Part shown: positions 15,978 through 24,171 of the stretch, piece by piece | How the letters are laid out: each line of letters starts with the position of its first letter | How positions within the stretch are numbered: the stretch's first letter is position 1 | Assembly: GCF_000720765.1 (NCBI RefSeq) | Contig: NZ_JODC01000017.1 | Span: 62,001-126,000, forward strand | Direction of reading: 5' to 3' | Origin: Streptomyces sp. NRRL S-646 | GTDB taxonomy: Bacteria > Actinomycetota > Actinomycetes > Streptomycetales > Streptomycetaceae | DNA: 64,000 bases | Notes under the pieces: generated by a model | Database searches by the model: none | What the model was told of the DNA's origin: nothing | The model's input: only the letters and a program-made list of their open reading frames with translations | Program-made: the position numbers and the translations under genes

Positions 15978-15991
15978 TCGAAGCGCTTCGA
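15978..15991. promoter_or_regulatory. LacI-type operator for the importer operon
   Basis: A second perfect TCGAAGCGCTTCGA lies immediately downstream of the likely promoter of the binding-protein gene. Its centre is 159 bp from the centre of the operator at 15819, so a dimer at each site, or a loop between them, is possible. Confidence 0.85.
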
Positions 15992-16116
15992 CTATCAGAA
16001 TGCAGCTCCAGCATGCACGGGTCGAAGAATCGCTTCAGCTCAGCCAGTTCCACTCGAGACACCGCAGCCGACGGCCCACCGCCGGGTGTCCTGGTGCGCC
16101 ACGAAGGGTTGACGCA

Positions 16117-17811
16117 ATGACGCCGAACGCCGCTTCCGCCTCCTCCGGACCCAGCCGGAGAAGCTTCCTTGCCTCGACGGCGATCGCCACCGCAGCGGTG
16201 GCCGGGGGGATGCCGTTGCTTGCCGCCTGCGGGGGATCGGACAGCGGGTCGGGCGGGGGCACCACGTCGGGCAAGAACGCGAAGAAGATCCTCCCGGCCT
16301 ATGTGGCCAGCAACGTGGTGACGCCGGACATCCCGTCCAAGAACGGCTCGGCGATGGGCTTCACCAGCAAGCTCGACGTCGACACCCTCAAGACCTCGGT
16401 GACGAAGAAGCTCGGCAAGGGCGGCAAGGTCACCATCATGTCGCCGTTCTGGGGCTCACCCCCCAAGGGGAACTGCGCGTACTACACGGCGGCCAACGCC
16501 ATGATCGGCGTCGACGTCCAGTGGCAGAACCAGGACGGCAACACCTACGACCAGAAGCTCGGTGCGGTCCTCGCCTCCAGCGATATTCCGGACGTGGTGG
16601 TGATCCCCGGCTGGAACATGACCGGCCGCATACCCAGCGCCATTGCGGGCAAGTTCGCCGATCTCGGCCCCTATCTGACCGGGGACAAGGTCAAGGAGTA
16701 CCCGAACCTCGCGGCGATCCCCAGCGAGGCCTGGCAGCGCTCCATCTTCGGCGGCAAGCTGAGGGGCCTGCCCATGCCCACCGAGACCGCCGCGAACATC
16801 GCGCCTCTTTACCGCCGGGACATCTTCGACAAGGAGGGCTACGAGGTCCCGAAGTCCAACGACGACTTCATGGCCCTGTGCAAGGAGATCACCAACCCCA
16901 GGGCCAAGCGGTGGGCCTGCGGTGACATGAAGTGGACCGCGTTCAACAACTTCGGTGTGTTCAGCGGCGCGGAGAAGCCGCTCGGCTGGAACCTGGTCGA
17001 CGGCAAGCTGATCTACCGCATCGAGACCCCGGAGTACCTGGAAGCGCTGGAGTGGGCGCGCAAGCTGATGGCCGCCGGATACGTCCATCCCCAGTTCAAG
17101 CTGGGCAAGAGCCAGATCGGCGACCCGGCCCCCCTGTTCGCCAAGGGCGAGTTCCTGATCTGGAACAACAACCTCGTCAACTGGTATGGGCAGCAGGCGT
17201 CCCAGGCCACCCAGAATCCCGGCTTCAAGGTCTGGGGCATGGACATCTGGAACCACGACGGCGGTAACCCGACGCTGTGGGCCGCGAACCCGGCCGGCAT
17301 CTTCGCCTTCGTCAACAAGAAGGCCTCCGAGTCCGTCATCCGCGACGCGCTGGCCGTCGCCAACGTCACCGCGGCGCCGTACGGCACCAAGGAGTGGATG
17401 ATGACCAACTACGGCGTCGAGGGCACGCACTACACCATCAAGAACGGTGTGCCCGTCAAGAACGACAAGGGCAACAACGAGGTCGTCAACGCCTACGTCA
17501 TGGTCGCGAGCCCCGCCCCGACCATCGCCCACCCCGACTTCCCGGACGTCACCAGGGCCATGGTCGAGTGGGAACAGCGGATGGGCGCCTTCACCAGGAA
17601 GTCGTCCTTCTGGGGCCTGCAGATCGCCGAGCCCAACCGCTACACCAACCTCTCCGACAACTTCGAACAGCTGGAGGACGACATCGTCCGCGGCCACAAG
17701 AAGATAAGCGACATGCAGCAGGCCGTCTCCGACTGGAAGAAGCGGGGCGGGGACCGGCTGCGCGACTGGTACAAGAAGCTTCTCGACGAGAACGGCTCGG
17801 CGGCGAGCTGA
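16117..17811 (+). CDS. Oligosaccharide-binding lipoprotein of an ABC importer
   Basis: The 564-residue product begins with a Tat signal (SRRSFLAS, Arg14-Arg15) and a lipobox LLAAC with Cys38, so it should be exported folded and lipid-anchored on the outer face of the membrane. The mature part has the size and Trp/Tyr-rich character of the large LplA-type extracellular binding proteins of the CUT1 class, which take oligosaccharides. ATG 16117 follows GAAGGG. It is the first gene after the operator-controlled promoter, with two LplB/LplC-type permeases next and six hydrolase genes around it. Binding of xyloglucan oligosaccharides is inferred from this context. Confidence 0.9.
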   Translation: MTPNAASASSGPSRRSFLASTAIATAAVAGGMPLLAACGGSDSGSGGGTTSGKNAKKILPAYVASNVVTPDIPSKNGSAMGFTSKLDVDTLKTSVTKKLGKGGKVTIMSPFWGSPPKGNCAYYTAANAMIGVDVQWQNQDGNTYDQKLGAVLASSDIPDVVVIPGWNMTGRIPSAIAGKFADLGPYLTGDKVKEYPNLAAIPSEAWQRSIFGGKLRGLPMPTETAANIAPLYRRDIFDKEGYEVPKSNDDFMALCKEITNPRAKRWACGDMKWTAFNNFGVFSGAEKPLGWNLVDGKLIYRIETPEYLEALEWARKLMAAGYVHPQFKLGKSQIGDPAPLFAKGEFLIWNNNLVNWYGQQASQATQNPGFKVWGMDIWNHDGGNPTLWAANPAGIFAFVNKKASESVIRDALAVANVTAAPYGTKEWMMTNYGVEGTHYTIKNGVPVKNDKGNNEVVNAYVMVASPAPTIAHPDFPDVTRAMVEWEQRMGAFTRKSSFWGLQIAEPNRYTNLSDNFEQLEDDIVRGHKKISDMQQAVSDWKKRGGDRLRDWYKKLLDENGSAAS

Positions 17812-17838
17812 TCAGGCTCTGAGGCAAGGAGAACAGCC

Positions 17839-18876
17839 GTGTCCCACAGCACGGTGCCTCGGAGCAGCGCCGAGGCCAGCACGCCGGTGAAGGCCCCGGT
17901 GGCGTCCCCCGACGCCACCGGCGCCCGGGAGGCCCGACGCGGCCCGGGCAAGCTGGGCTTCCGGCTCAGGTTCAGACGCGACCGCACCCTGATCCTCATG
18001 ACGCTGCCGGCCATCGTGCTGGTTCTGGTCTTCAATTACCTGCCGATCCTGGGCAATGTGGTCGCCTTCCAGGACTACGACCCCTACGTCAGCGACAACG
18101 GCATCGTCTCCATACTTCACAGCCCCTTCGTGGGCCTGGAGAACTTCCAGGAGATCTTCGCGGACTCCGCCTTCTGGAACGCCGTCCAGAACACGTTCGT
18201 GCTGTTCTTCGTCCAGCTCCTGCTGTTCTTCCCGATCCCGATCCTGCTCGCGCTGCTCATCAACAGCGTGGTCCGGCCCCGGGTGCGGGCGGTCGCGCAG
18301 GCCGTGCTCTACCTGCCGCACTTCTTCTCCTGGGTGCTGGTCATCGCCGTCTTCCAGCAGATGTTCGGCGGCGCGGGCATGCTCTCCCAACTGCTGCGCC
18401 AGCACGGGTACAACGGCATCGACATCATGACCGACCCGAACACATTCCCCTTCCTGGTCACCGCGCAGAGCGTGTGGAAGGACGCGGGGTGGGGGATCAT
18501 CGTCTTCCTCGCCGCGCTGGCCTCGGTCTCGCAGGACCTCTACGAAGCCGCCGCGATGGACGGCGCGGGCCGCTGGCGCCGCATGTGGCACGTCACGCTG
18601 CCCGCCCTGCGCCCGGTGATCGCCCTGCTCCTCGTGCTGCGCGTCGGTGACGCCCTGACCGTCGGGTTCGAACAGATCCTGCTGCAACGTGACGCCGTCG
18701 GGCCGGACGCCGGCGAGATCCTCGACACCTTCGTGTGGTGGAACGGCGTGCACAACCAGGACTTCGGCTACGCGGCCGCCGCCGGTCTGATCAAGGGCGT
18801 GGTCAGCATCGGCCTCGTCCTGGCCGCGAACAAGGTGGCCCATCTCTTGGGCGAGCAGGGGGTTTACAAGAAGTGA
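17839..18876 (+). CDS. Sugar ABC transporter permease, LplB-type
   Basis: This 345-residue MetI-like permease has a long polar N-terminus (about 50 residues), then six predicted helices beginning LILMTLPAIVLVLVFNYLPIL. The EAA loop for ATPase docking is YEAAAMDGAGRWRRMWHVTLP near residues 235-255 (given in parts). GTG 17839 is preceded by AAGGAG. The last codons overlap the GTG of the next permease (GTGA). As usual for Streptomyces CUT1 importers, no ATPase gene is present in the operon; a shared MsiK-type ATPase encoded elsewhere probably powers it. Confidence 0.93.
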   Translation: MSHSTVPRSSAEASTPVKAPVASPDATGAREARRGPGKLGFRLRFRRDRTLILMTLPAIVLVLVFNYLPILGNVVAFQDYDPYVSDNGIVSILHSPFVGLENFQEIFADSAFWNAVQNTFVLFFVQLLLFFPIPILLALLINSVVRPRVRAVAQAVLYLPHFFSWVLVIAVFQQMFGGAGMLSQLLRQHGYNGIDIMTDPNTFPFLVTAQSVWKDAGWGIIVFLAALASVSQDLYEAAAMDGAGRWRRMWHVTLPALRPVIALLLVLRVGDALTVGFEQILLQRDAVGPDAGEILDTFVWWNGVHNQDFGYAAAAGLIKGVVSIGLVLAANKVAHLLGEQGVYKK

Positions 18877-19811
18877 CCACCGTCGTCGACAAACCCGCGA
18901 GCAAGCCGTTCCGGTGGGCCTCCGCACCCGAGCGCCCGGCCTGGGAGGAGGAGCCCTCGAAGGCCGGCCTCGCGGGCAAGGGCCTGGTCCTGGCCTTCGC
19001 CTGCCTGGCGGTCCTCTTCCCGCTGTGGATCGTGATGGTCACCAGCCTCTCCTCACGCAAGACGATCGACGAGGCGGGCGGACTGGTGATCGTGCCCAAG
19101 GGCCTCACCTTCATCGCCTACAGGGAGTTGCTCAGCGGCGGCCAGGTCACCCGGGCCACGGTCATCAGCATCCTCATCACCCTGGTCGGCACGCTGTTCT
19201 CGATGACGGTGTCCGTCCTGTGCGCCTACGGCCTGTCCCGCAGCGGCTCGCTGGGGCACCGCTGGATCCTGATGACACTGCTGGCCACCATGTTCTTCAG
19301 CGCCGGCCTCATCCCCACGTATCTGCTCGTGCAGTCCCTCGGACTGACGGACACGTATCTCGCGCTGATCCTTCCCAGCGCGATCAGCGTCTTCAACATC
19401 CTTGTGCTGCGCGGGTTCTTCACGGAGATCTCGCAGGAACTCATCGACAGCGCCCGCATCGACGGAGCCGGGGACTTCCGGATCCTGTGGACGATCGTCA
19501 TGCCGCTGTCGCGGGCCGTCCTCGCGGTGATCACGCTGTTCTACGCCGTCGGGTACTGGAGCGCCTGGTTCAACGCGTCGCTCTATCTGAACGACCAGGA
19601 CAAGATGCCGTTGCAGAACGTCATGATCCAGCTTGTGCAGAGGCAGCAGCAGCCGGTGGGTCTGGGACAGGCCATCAGGACCGGGCAGTTGTCGGGGCTG
19701 GCCATTCAGATGGCGGTCATGGTGATGGCGTTGTTGCCGGTGGCCGTGTTGTCGCCGTTCGTGCAGCGGCATTTCAAGAAGGGGATGCTCACCGGTGCGG
19801 TGAAGGGCTGA
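18873..19811 (+). CDS. Sugar ABC transporter permease, LplC-type
   Basis: This 312-residue permease starts at a GTG that overlaps the stop of its partner by four bases, so the pair is translationally coupled. A hydrophobic helix (GLVLAFACLAVLFPLWIVMV, in parts) opens a six-helix MetI fold, and the EAA-type loop is DSARIDGAGDFRILW with IVMPLSRAVLAV. It would complete the heterodimeric channel for the oligosaccharide importer. The frame extends further upstream, but those codons lie inside the previous gene and lack a ribosome-binding site. Confidence 0.93.
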   Translation: MTTVVDKPASKPFRWASAPERPAWEEEPSKAGLAGKGLVLAFACLAVLFPLWIVMVTSLSSRKTIDEAGGLVIVPKGLTFIAYRELLSGGQVTRATVISILITLVGTLFSMTVSVLCAYGLSRSGSLGHRWILMTLLATMFFSAGLIPTYLLVQSLGLTDTYLALILPSAISVFNILVLRGFFTEISQELIDSARIDGAGDFRILWTIVMPLSRAVLAVITLFYAVGYWSAWFNASLYLNDQDKMPLQNVMIQLVQRQQQPVGLGQAIRTGQLSGLAIQMAVMVMALLPVAVLSPFVQRHFKKGMLTGAVKG

Positions 19812-19860
19812 CCGGGCGCCTATTGGGCCGGTGATTCGGTTCGTTCGCGGCTGCGGGTAG

Positions 19861-19917
19861 TTCGTGGCTTGTCGCCCACGCGGCGGAGCCGCAAATCGAC
19901 ACAGCCCCGCGCCCCTA
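19861..19917 (-). repeat. Interspersed repeat family B, copy 1
   Basis: The stretch contains GCGGCGGAGCCGC followed by ACAGCCCCGCGCCCC, the reverse complement of the family B core. It sits between the permease gene and the GH74 gene. The GCGG(C)GGAGCCGC part is self-complementary and could weaken read-through within the operon. Confidence 0.75.
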
Positions 19918-19984
19918 AAAAGCCTCCTCGCGCCCCCTCTGTTGTCGAACTCCCCCCCCATTTTTTCAGAACGAGGTATGTGTC

Positions 19985-22201
19985 ATGCTCGCGTCCGGTT
20001 TGAGTAGACGTGCCGTTCTTGCCGGGACCGCGGCCGCCGCCGCGCTCACCGCCGTTCCCGCCGCGCAGGGGCGCGCGCACGCCGCCGAGGCGGAGGTGCC
20101 CGCAACCGCCTACCGCTGGCGCAACGCCGTGATCGGCGGCACGGGCTTCGTCACCGGTGTGCTCTTCCACCCCTCCGTGCGCGGGCTCGCCTACGCCCGT
20201 ACCGACATCGGCGGCGCCTACCGCTGGGACGACCGGGCAGCCCGCTGGGTCCCGTTGATCGACCACCTCGGCTGGGACGACTGGAATCTGCTCGGTGTCG
20301 AGGCGATCGCTGTCGACCCCGTGCACCCGAACCGGCTGTACCTCGCTCTCGGCACCTACGCCCAGTCCTGGGCAGGGAACGGGGCCGTTCTGCGTTCCGA
20401 GGACCGGGGTGCCACCTGGTCCCGTACCGACCTGACCGTGAAGCTCGGGGCCAACGAGGACGGGCGGGGTGCGGGGGAGCGGCTGCTCGTCGACCCGCGG
20501 GACAGTGACGTCCTGTGGTTGGGGACGCGGCACGACGGGCTGCTCAAGTCGACCGATCGCGGCGCCACCTGGGCGGCGGCGAGCGGCTTCCCGGGGGTTC
20601 CGAGCGCGAGCGGGCAGGGGGTCACCCTGCTCGTCGCCGTCGGGCGTGCCGTCCATGCCGGCTGGGGCGATTCCGACGGCAGCACCCCGAACCTCTACCG
20701 CACCCTCGACGGGAGCACGTGGGAAGCCGTGCCCGGCAGGCCCGCCGGAACCTCCGCCAAGGTGCCGATCCGGGCCGCGTACGACTGCCTCACCCGCGAG
20801 CTGTACGTGACGTACGCCAACGCGCCCGGGCCCAACGGCCAGTCCGACGGCAGTGTGCACAAGCTGGCCGTCGGCAGCGGGAAATGGACCGAGGTCACCC
20901 CGGTGAAACCCGGCGGCACCACGAGTGACGGCTCCGCCGACACCTTCGGCTACGGCGGTGTCGCCGTCGACGCCCGCCGCCCAGGCACCGTCGTCGTCTC
21001 CACCAACAACCGGTGGGCGGACATCGACACCCTGTACCGGACCACCGACGGCGGCCGTACCTGGACGTCCCTCAAGGACGCTGCTGTGTTCGACGTGTCC
21101 GAGACTCCTTTCCTCAAGTGGGGTGCCGACAAGCCCAAGTTCGGGTGGTGGATCCAGGCCGTGGGCGTCGACCCGTACGACTCCCGGCATATCGTCTACG
21201 GCACCGGCGCCACGCTCTACGGCACGCACGACCTCACCCACTGGGCCCCGCAGATCCGCGGACTGGAGGAGACGTCCGTGCGGCAGCTGGTGTCGCCCCC
21301 GGTCGGGGAGGCGCACCTGCTGAGCGGGTCCGGAGACATCGGCGTGATGTACCACGAGCGGCTCACCGCCTCGCCCTCGCGCGGCATGGCGTCGAACCCC
21401 GTGTTCGGGTCGGCGACGGGACTCGCGCAGGCCGCGGGCAGGCCGGAGTACGTCGTGCGCACCGGCTGGGGCGACCACGGCAACGGCGCATACTCGAACG
21501 ACGGCGGGCGGACCTGGGCGCCCTTCGCGGCCCAGCCCTCCATCGCCCACGACGCACCGGGGCCCATCGCCACCAACGCCGACGGCAGCGTGCTCCTGTG
21601 GTCCTTCGTGCACTGGGACGGCACGAAGTACGCGGCCCACCGCTCGGCGGACAACGGCGCCACCTGGACCGAGATCTCCTCCTTCCCGAAGGGCGCCACG
21701 CCGGTCGCCGACCCGGCCGACCCGACGCTCTTCTACGCGTACGACACCGACACAGGAACGCTACTTGCCAGCACTGACAGTGGCCTAACGTTCACGAAGC
21801 GTGCGAGCGGACTGCCCTCCGGTGACAGTCAGTTCAAGCTGGTCGCGGCGCCGGGCAGACGCGGTGATCTGTGGTTGAGCACCAAGGGGAACGGGCTCCA
21901 CCGGTCCACCGACGGAGGCGTCGGCTTCTCGAAGGTCGACAGTTGCTCGGCCTCGTTCACCCTCGGTTTCGGGAAGGCGGCCGACGGCGCGGGCTACCCG
22001 GCGATCTACCAGGTCGGGGCCGTCGGCACGATCACCGCCGTCTACCGCTCCGACGACGGCGCGAAGAGCTGGGTGCGGATCAACGACGACCGGCACCAGT
22101 GGGGGTACATCGGCGAGGTCATCGTCGGTGACCCGCGGATCCACGGTCGCGTCTACCTCGCCACCAACGGGCGCGGGATCCAGTACGGGGAGGCCGTCTG
22201 A
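19985..22201 (+). CDS. Secreted GH74 endo-xyloglucanase
   Basis: The 738-residue protein starts with a Tat signal (SRRAVLAG, ending near AHAAE) and has no lipobox, so it should be released from the cell. The mature part shows the GH74 twin-propeller signatures: FVTGVLFHPSVRGLAYARTD with catalytic-type Asp74 in ARTDIGGAYRW, GVEAIAVDPVHPNRLYLALG, and repeated Asp-box motifs (SEDRGATW, STDRGATW, TTDGGRTW, SNDGGRTW). GH74 enzymes cut the glucan backbone of xyloglucan. The second catalytic aspartate I could not assign with confidence. No carbohydrate-binding module follows the catalytic region. It is coupled to the GH42 gene by TGATG. Confidence 0.9.
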   Translation: MLASGLSRRAVLAGTAAAAALTAVPAAQGRAHAAEAEVPATAYRWRNAVIGGTGFVTGVLFHPSVRGLAYARTDIGGAYRWDDRAARWVPLIDHLGWDDWNLLGVEAIAVDPVHPNRLYLALGTYAQSWAGNGAVLRSEDRGATWSRTDLTVKLGANEDGRGAGERLLVDPRDSDVLWLGTRHDGLLKSTDRGATWAAASGFPGVPSASGQGVTLLVAVGRAVHAGWGDSDGSTPNLYRTLDGSTWEAVPGRPAGTSAKVPIRAAYDCLTRELYVTYANAPGPNGQSDGSVHKLAVGSGKWTEVTPVKPGGTTSDGSADTFGYGGVAVDARRPGTVVVSTNNRWADIDTLYRTTDGGRTWTSLKDAAVFDVSETPFLKWGADKPKFGWWIQAVGVDPYDSRHIVYGTGATLYGTHDLTHWAPQIRGLEETSVRQLVSPPVGEAHLLSGSGDIGVMYHERLTASPSRGMASNPVFGSATGLAQAAGRPEYVVRTGWGDHGNGAYSNDGGRTWAPFAAQPSIAHDAPGPIATNADGSVLLWSFVHWDGTKYAAHRSADNGATWTEISSFPKGATPVADPADPTLFYAYDTDTGTLLASTDSGLTFTKRASGLPSGDSQFKLVAAPGRRGDLWLSTKGNGLHRSTDGGVGFSKVDSCSASFTLGFGKAADGAGYPAIYQVGAVGTITAVYRSDDGAKSWVRINDDRHQWGYIGEVIVGDPRIHGRVYLATNGRGIQYGEAV

Positions 22202-24171
22202 TGCCCGCGCTGAGCGACGCGACCCGCGGCCGCATCCTCTTCGGCGGCGACTACAACCCCGAGCAGTGGCCCGAGGAGACCTGGACCGAGGACGTACGGC
22301 TCATGCGCGAAGCCGGCGTCAACTCGGTCACCCTCGGTGTCTTCTCCTGGGCCCGGCTCGAACCCCGACCGGGGGAGCGGGAGTTCGGCTGGCTCGACCG
22401 GCTGATGGACCTCATGCACGCGGGCGGCATCGGTGTCGTGCTCGCCACCCCCACCTCCTCGCCGCCGCCCTGGCTCGGCCGACTGCACCCCGAGACCCTG
22501 CCCCGCGACGAGGACGGCCGCACCGAATGGTGGGGCGGCCGCCAGCACTTCTCCCACTCCAGCGCCGCCTACCGCCGCTACGCCGCCGCCATCACCGAGG
22601 ACCTCGCCGCCCGATACGGCGGCCACCCCGCCCTCACCATGTGGCACATCAACAACGAGTACTGCACCTACGACTGGGGCGACGAGGCCGCCGCCCGCTT
22701 CCGCCGCTGGCTGCAGACGAAGTACGGCACGCTCGACGCCCTCAACTCCGCCTGGGGCACCGCCTTCTGGAGCCAGGGCTACAGCGACTGGGCCGAGATC
22801 ATGCCGCCCCGCCACGCCCACTACCTGAAGAACCCCGCCCAGGTGCTGGACTTCAAACGCTTCACCTCCGACATGCTCCTGGAGTGCTACATCGCCGAGC
22901 GGGACATCGTCCGCCGGCACAGCCCCTCCCACATCCCGGTCACCACCAACTTCATGCCGCTGTGGGCCGGACAGGACGCCTGGCGGTGGGCGCAGGAGGA
23001 GGACGTCGTCTCCGTCGACCTCTATCCCGACCCGCGTGATCCCTTCGGTGCACAGCACGGCGCCCTCGTCCAGGACATGACCCGTTCGCAGGCCCGCGGC
23101 CCCTGGATGCTGATGGAGCAGGCGGCGGGCCCGGTCAACTGGCGCGGCGTCAACCACCCCAAGCCGCAAGGCCTCAACCGCCTGTGGTCCCTCCAGGCCG
23201 TGGCCCGCGGCGCCGACGCCGTCTGCTACTTCCAGTGGCGCCAGTCCCGGCAGGGCGCGGAGAAGTTCCACTCCGGGATGGTCAGCCATGCGGGGCCGCA
23301 GGGGCGTACGTACCAGGAGGTCAGGCAGCTCGGCGCCGAACTCACCCGGATCGGCGAGGAGGTGACGGGCAGTCACAGCCGCAGCGACATCGCGATCCTG
23401 CACGACTGGCACTCCTGGTGGGCCGGCGCCCACGAGGGACGGCTCTCGACGCAGGTCGACTACACCCAGGTCCTGACCACCTGGCACCGCGCCCTGTGGC
23501 AGGCCCACCTCACCACCGACTTCGCCCACCCCGAACACGACCTCACCGCCTACAAGCTGGTCGTGGTCCCCCAGCTGTACGCCCTCACGGACGCGGCGGT
23601 CGACAACCTCCTCGCGTACGTCAACGGCGGCGGCACCCTCGTCTGCGGGTTCCTGACCGGTGTCGCCGACGAGGACGACCGGGTGCGCCCCGGCGGCATG
23701 GACCCCCGCCTGCGCGCGCTGTTCGGCATCCGCACGCTGCACGAGTGGTGGCCGCTGGACGCGGACGAGACCGCCGAGACCGACGGCTTCCGCGGGACCC
23801 TGTGGTCGGAGGAGATCGAGACCGCCGAGGACGCCTCGGTCGAGGCCAGGTACAAGGACGGCGAGCTCGACGGCCTGCCTGCCGTGCTGCGCACGGGCCG
23901 CGCCTGGTACGTCTCCACGCTCCCCGAGCCGCACGCGCTGCGCGTCCTGCTGGCCCGGATCGCGGCCGACGCGGGCGCCCGCCCCGTCCTCGACGGCCTG
24001 CCCGACCGGGTCGAGGCGGTCCGCCGCGGCGACCTGCTCTTCGTGCTCAACCATGGCCGGGAGTCGGTCACCGTGCAGGTGCCGGGCACCCACGTCGACC
24101 TGCTGACGGACGCGACCGTGGAGGGCGAGGTCACCCTCGGCCGGTATGGCGTGATGGTGTTGCGCCCATGA
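22201..24171 (+). CDS. GH42 beta-galactosidase
   Basis: The 656-residue cytosolic-type enzyme matches GH42 along its length: GGDYNPEQWPEETW near the N-terminus, the acid/base Glu153 in HINNEYC and the nucleophile Glu306 in WMLMEQAAGPVNW, followed by the trimerisation-type domain and a small C-terminal beta domain. It removes beta-galactose, and in this locus the likely source is the galactosyl branch of xyloglucan oligosaccharides. There is no signal peptide. Start and stop overlap the GH74 and GH95 genes (TGATG and ATGA), so all three are translated as a coupled set. Confidence 0.92.
   Translation: MPALSDATRGRILFGGDYNPEQWPEETWTEDVRLMREAGVNSVTLGVFSWARLEPRPGEREFGWLDRLMDLMHAGGIGVVLATPTSSPPPWLGRLHPETLPRDEDGRTEWWGGRQHFSHSSAAYRRYAAAITEDLAARYGGHPALTMWHINNEYCTYDWGDEAAARFRRWLQTKYGTLDALNSAWGTAFWSQGYSDWAEIMPPRHAHYLKNPAQVLDFKRFTSDMLLECYIAERDIVRRHSPSHIPVTTNFMPLWAGQDAWRWAQEEDVVSVDLYPDPRDPFGAQHGALVQDMTRSQARGPWMLMEQAAGPVNWRGVNHPKPQGLNRLWSLQAVARGADAVCYFQWRQSRQGAEKFHSGMVSHAGPQGRTYQEVRQLGAELTRIGEEVTGSHSRSDIAILHDWHSWWAGAHEGRLSTQVDYTQVLTTWHRALWQAHLTTDFAHPEHDLTAYKLVVVPQLYALTDAAVDNLLAYVNGGGTLVCGFLTGVADEDDRVRPGGMDPRLRALFGIRTLHEWWPLDADETAETDGFRGTLWSEEIETAEDASVEARYKDGELDGLPAVLRTGRAWYVSTLPEPHALRVLLARIAADAGARPVLDGLPDRVEAVRRGDLLFVLNHGRESVTVQVPGTHVDLLTDATVEGEVTLGRYGVMVLRP

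Noticed and set aside
16022..16038. Possible third operator (TCGAAGAATCGCTTCAG) in the importer leader
   Set aside because: The half-sites are there, but the spacing and centre differ from the GAAGCGCTTC core, so it is too weak to list as a site.
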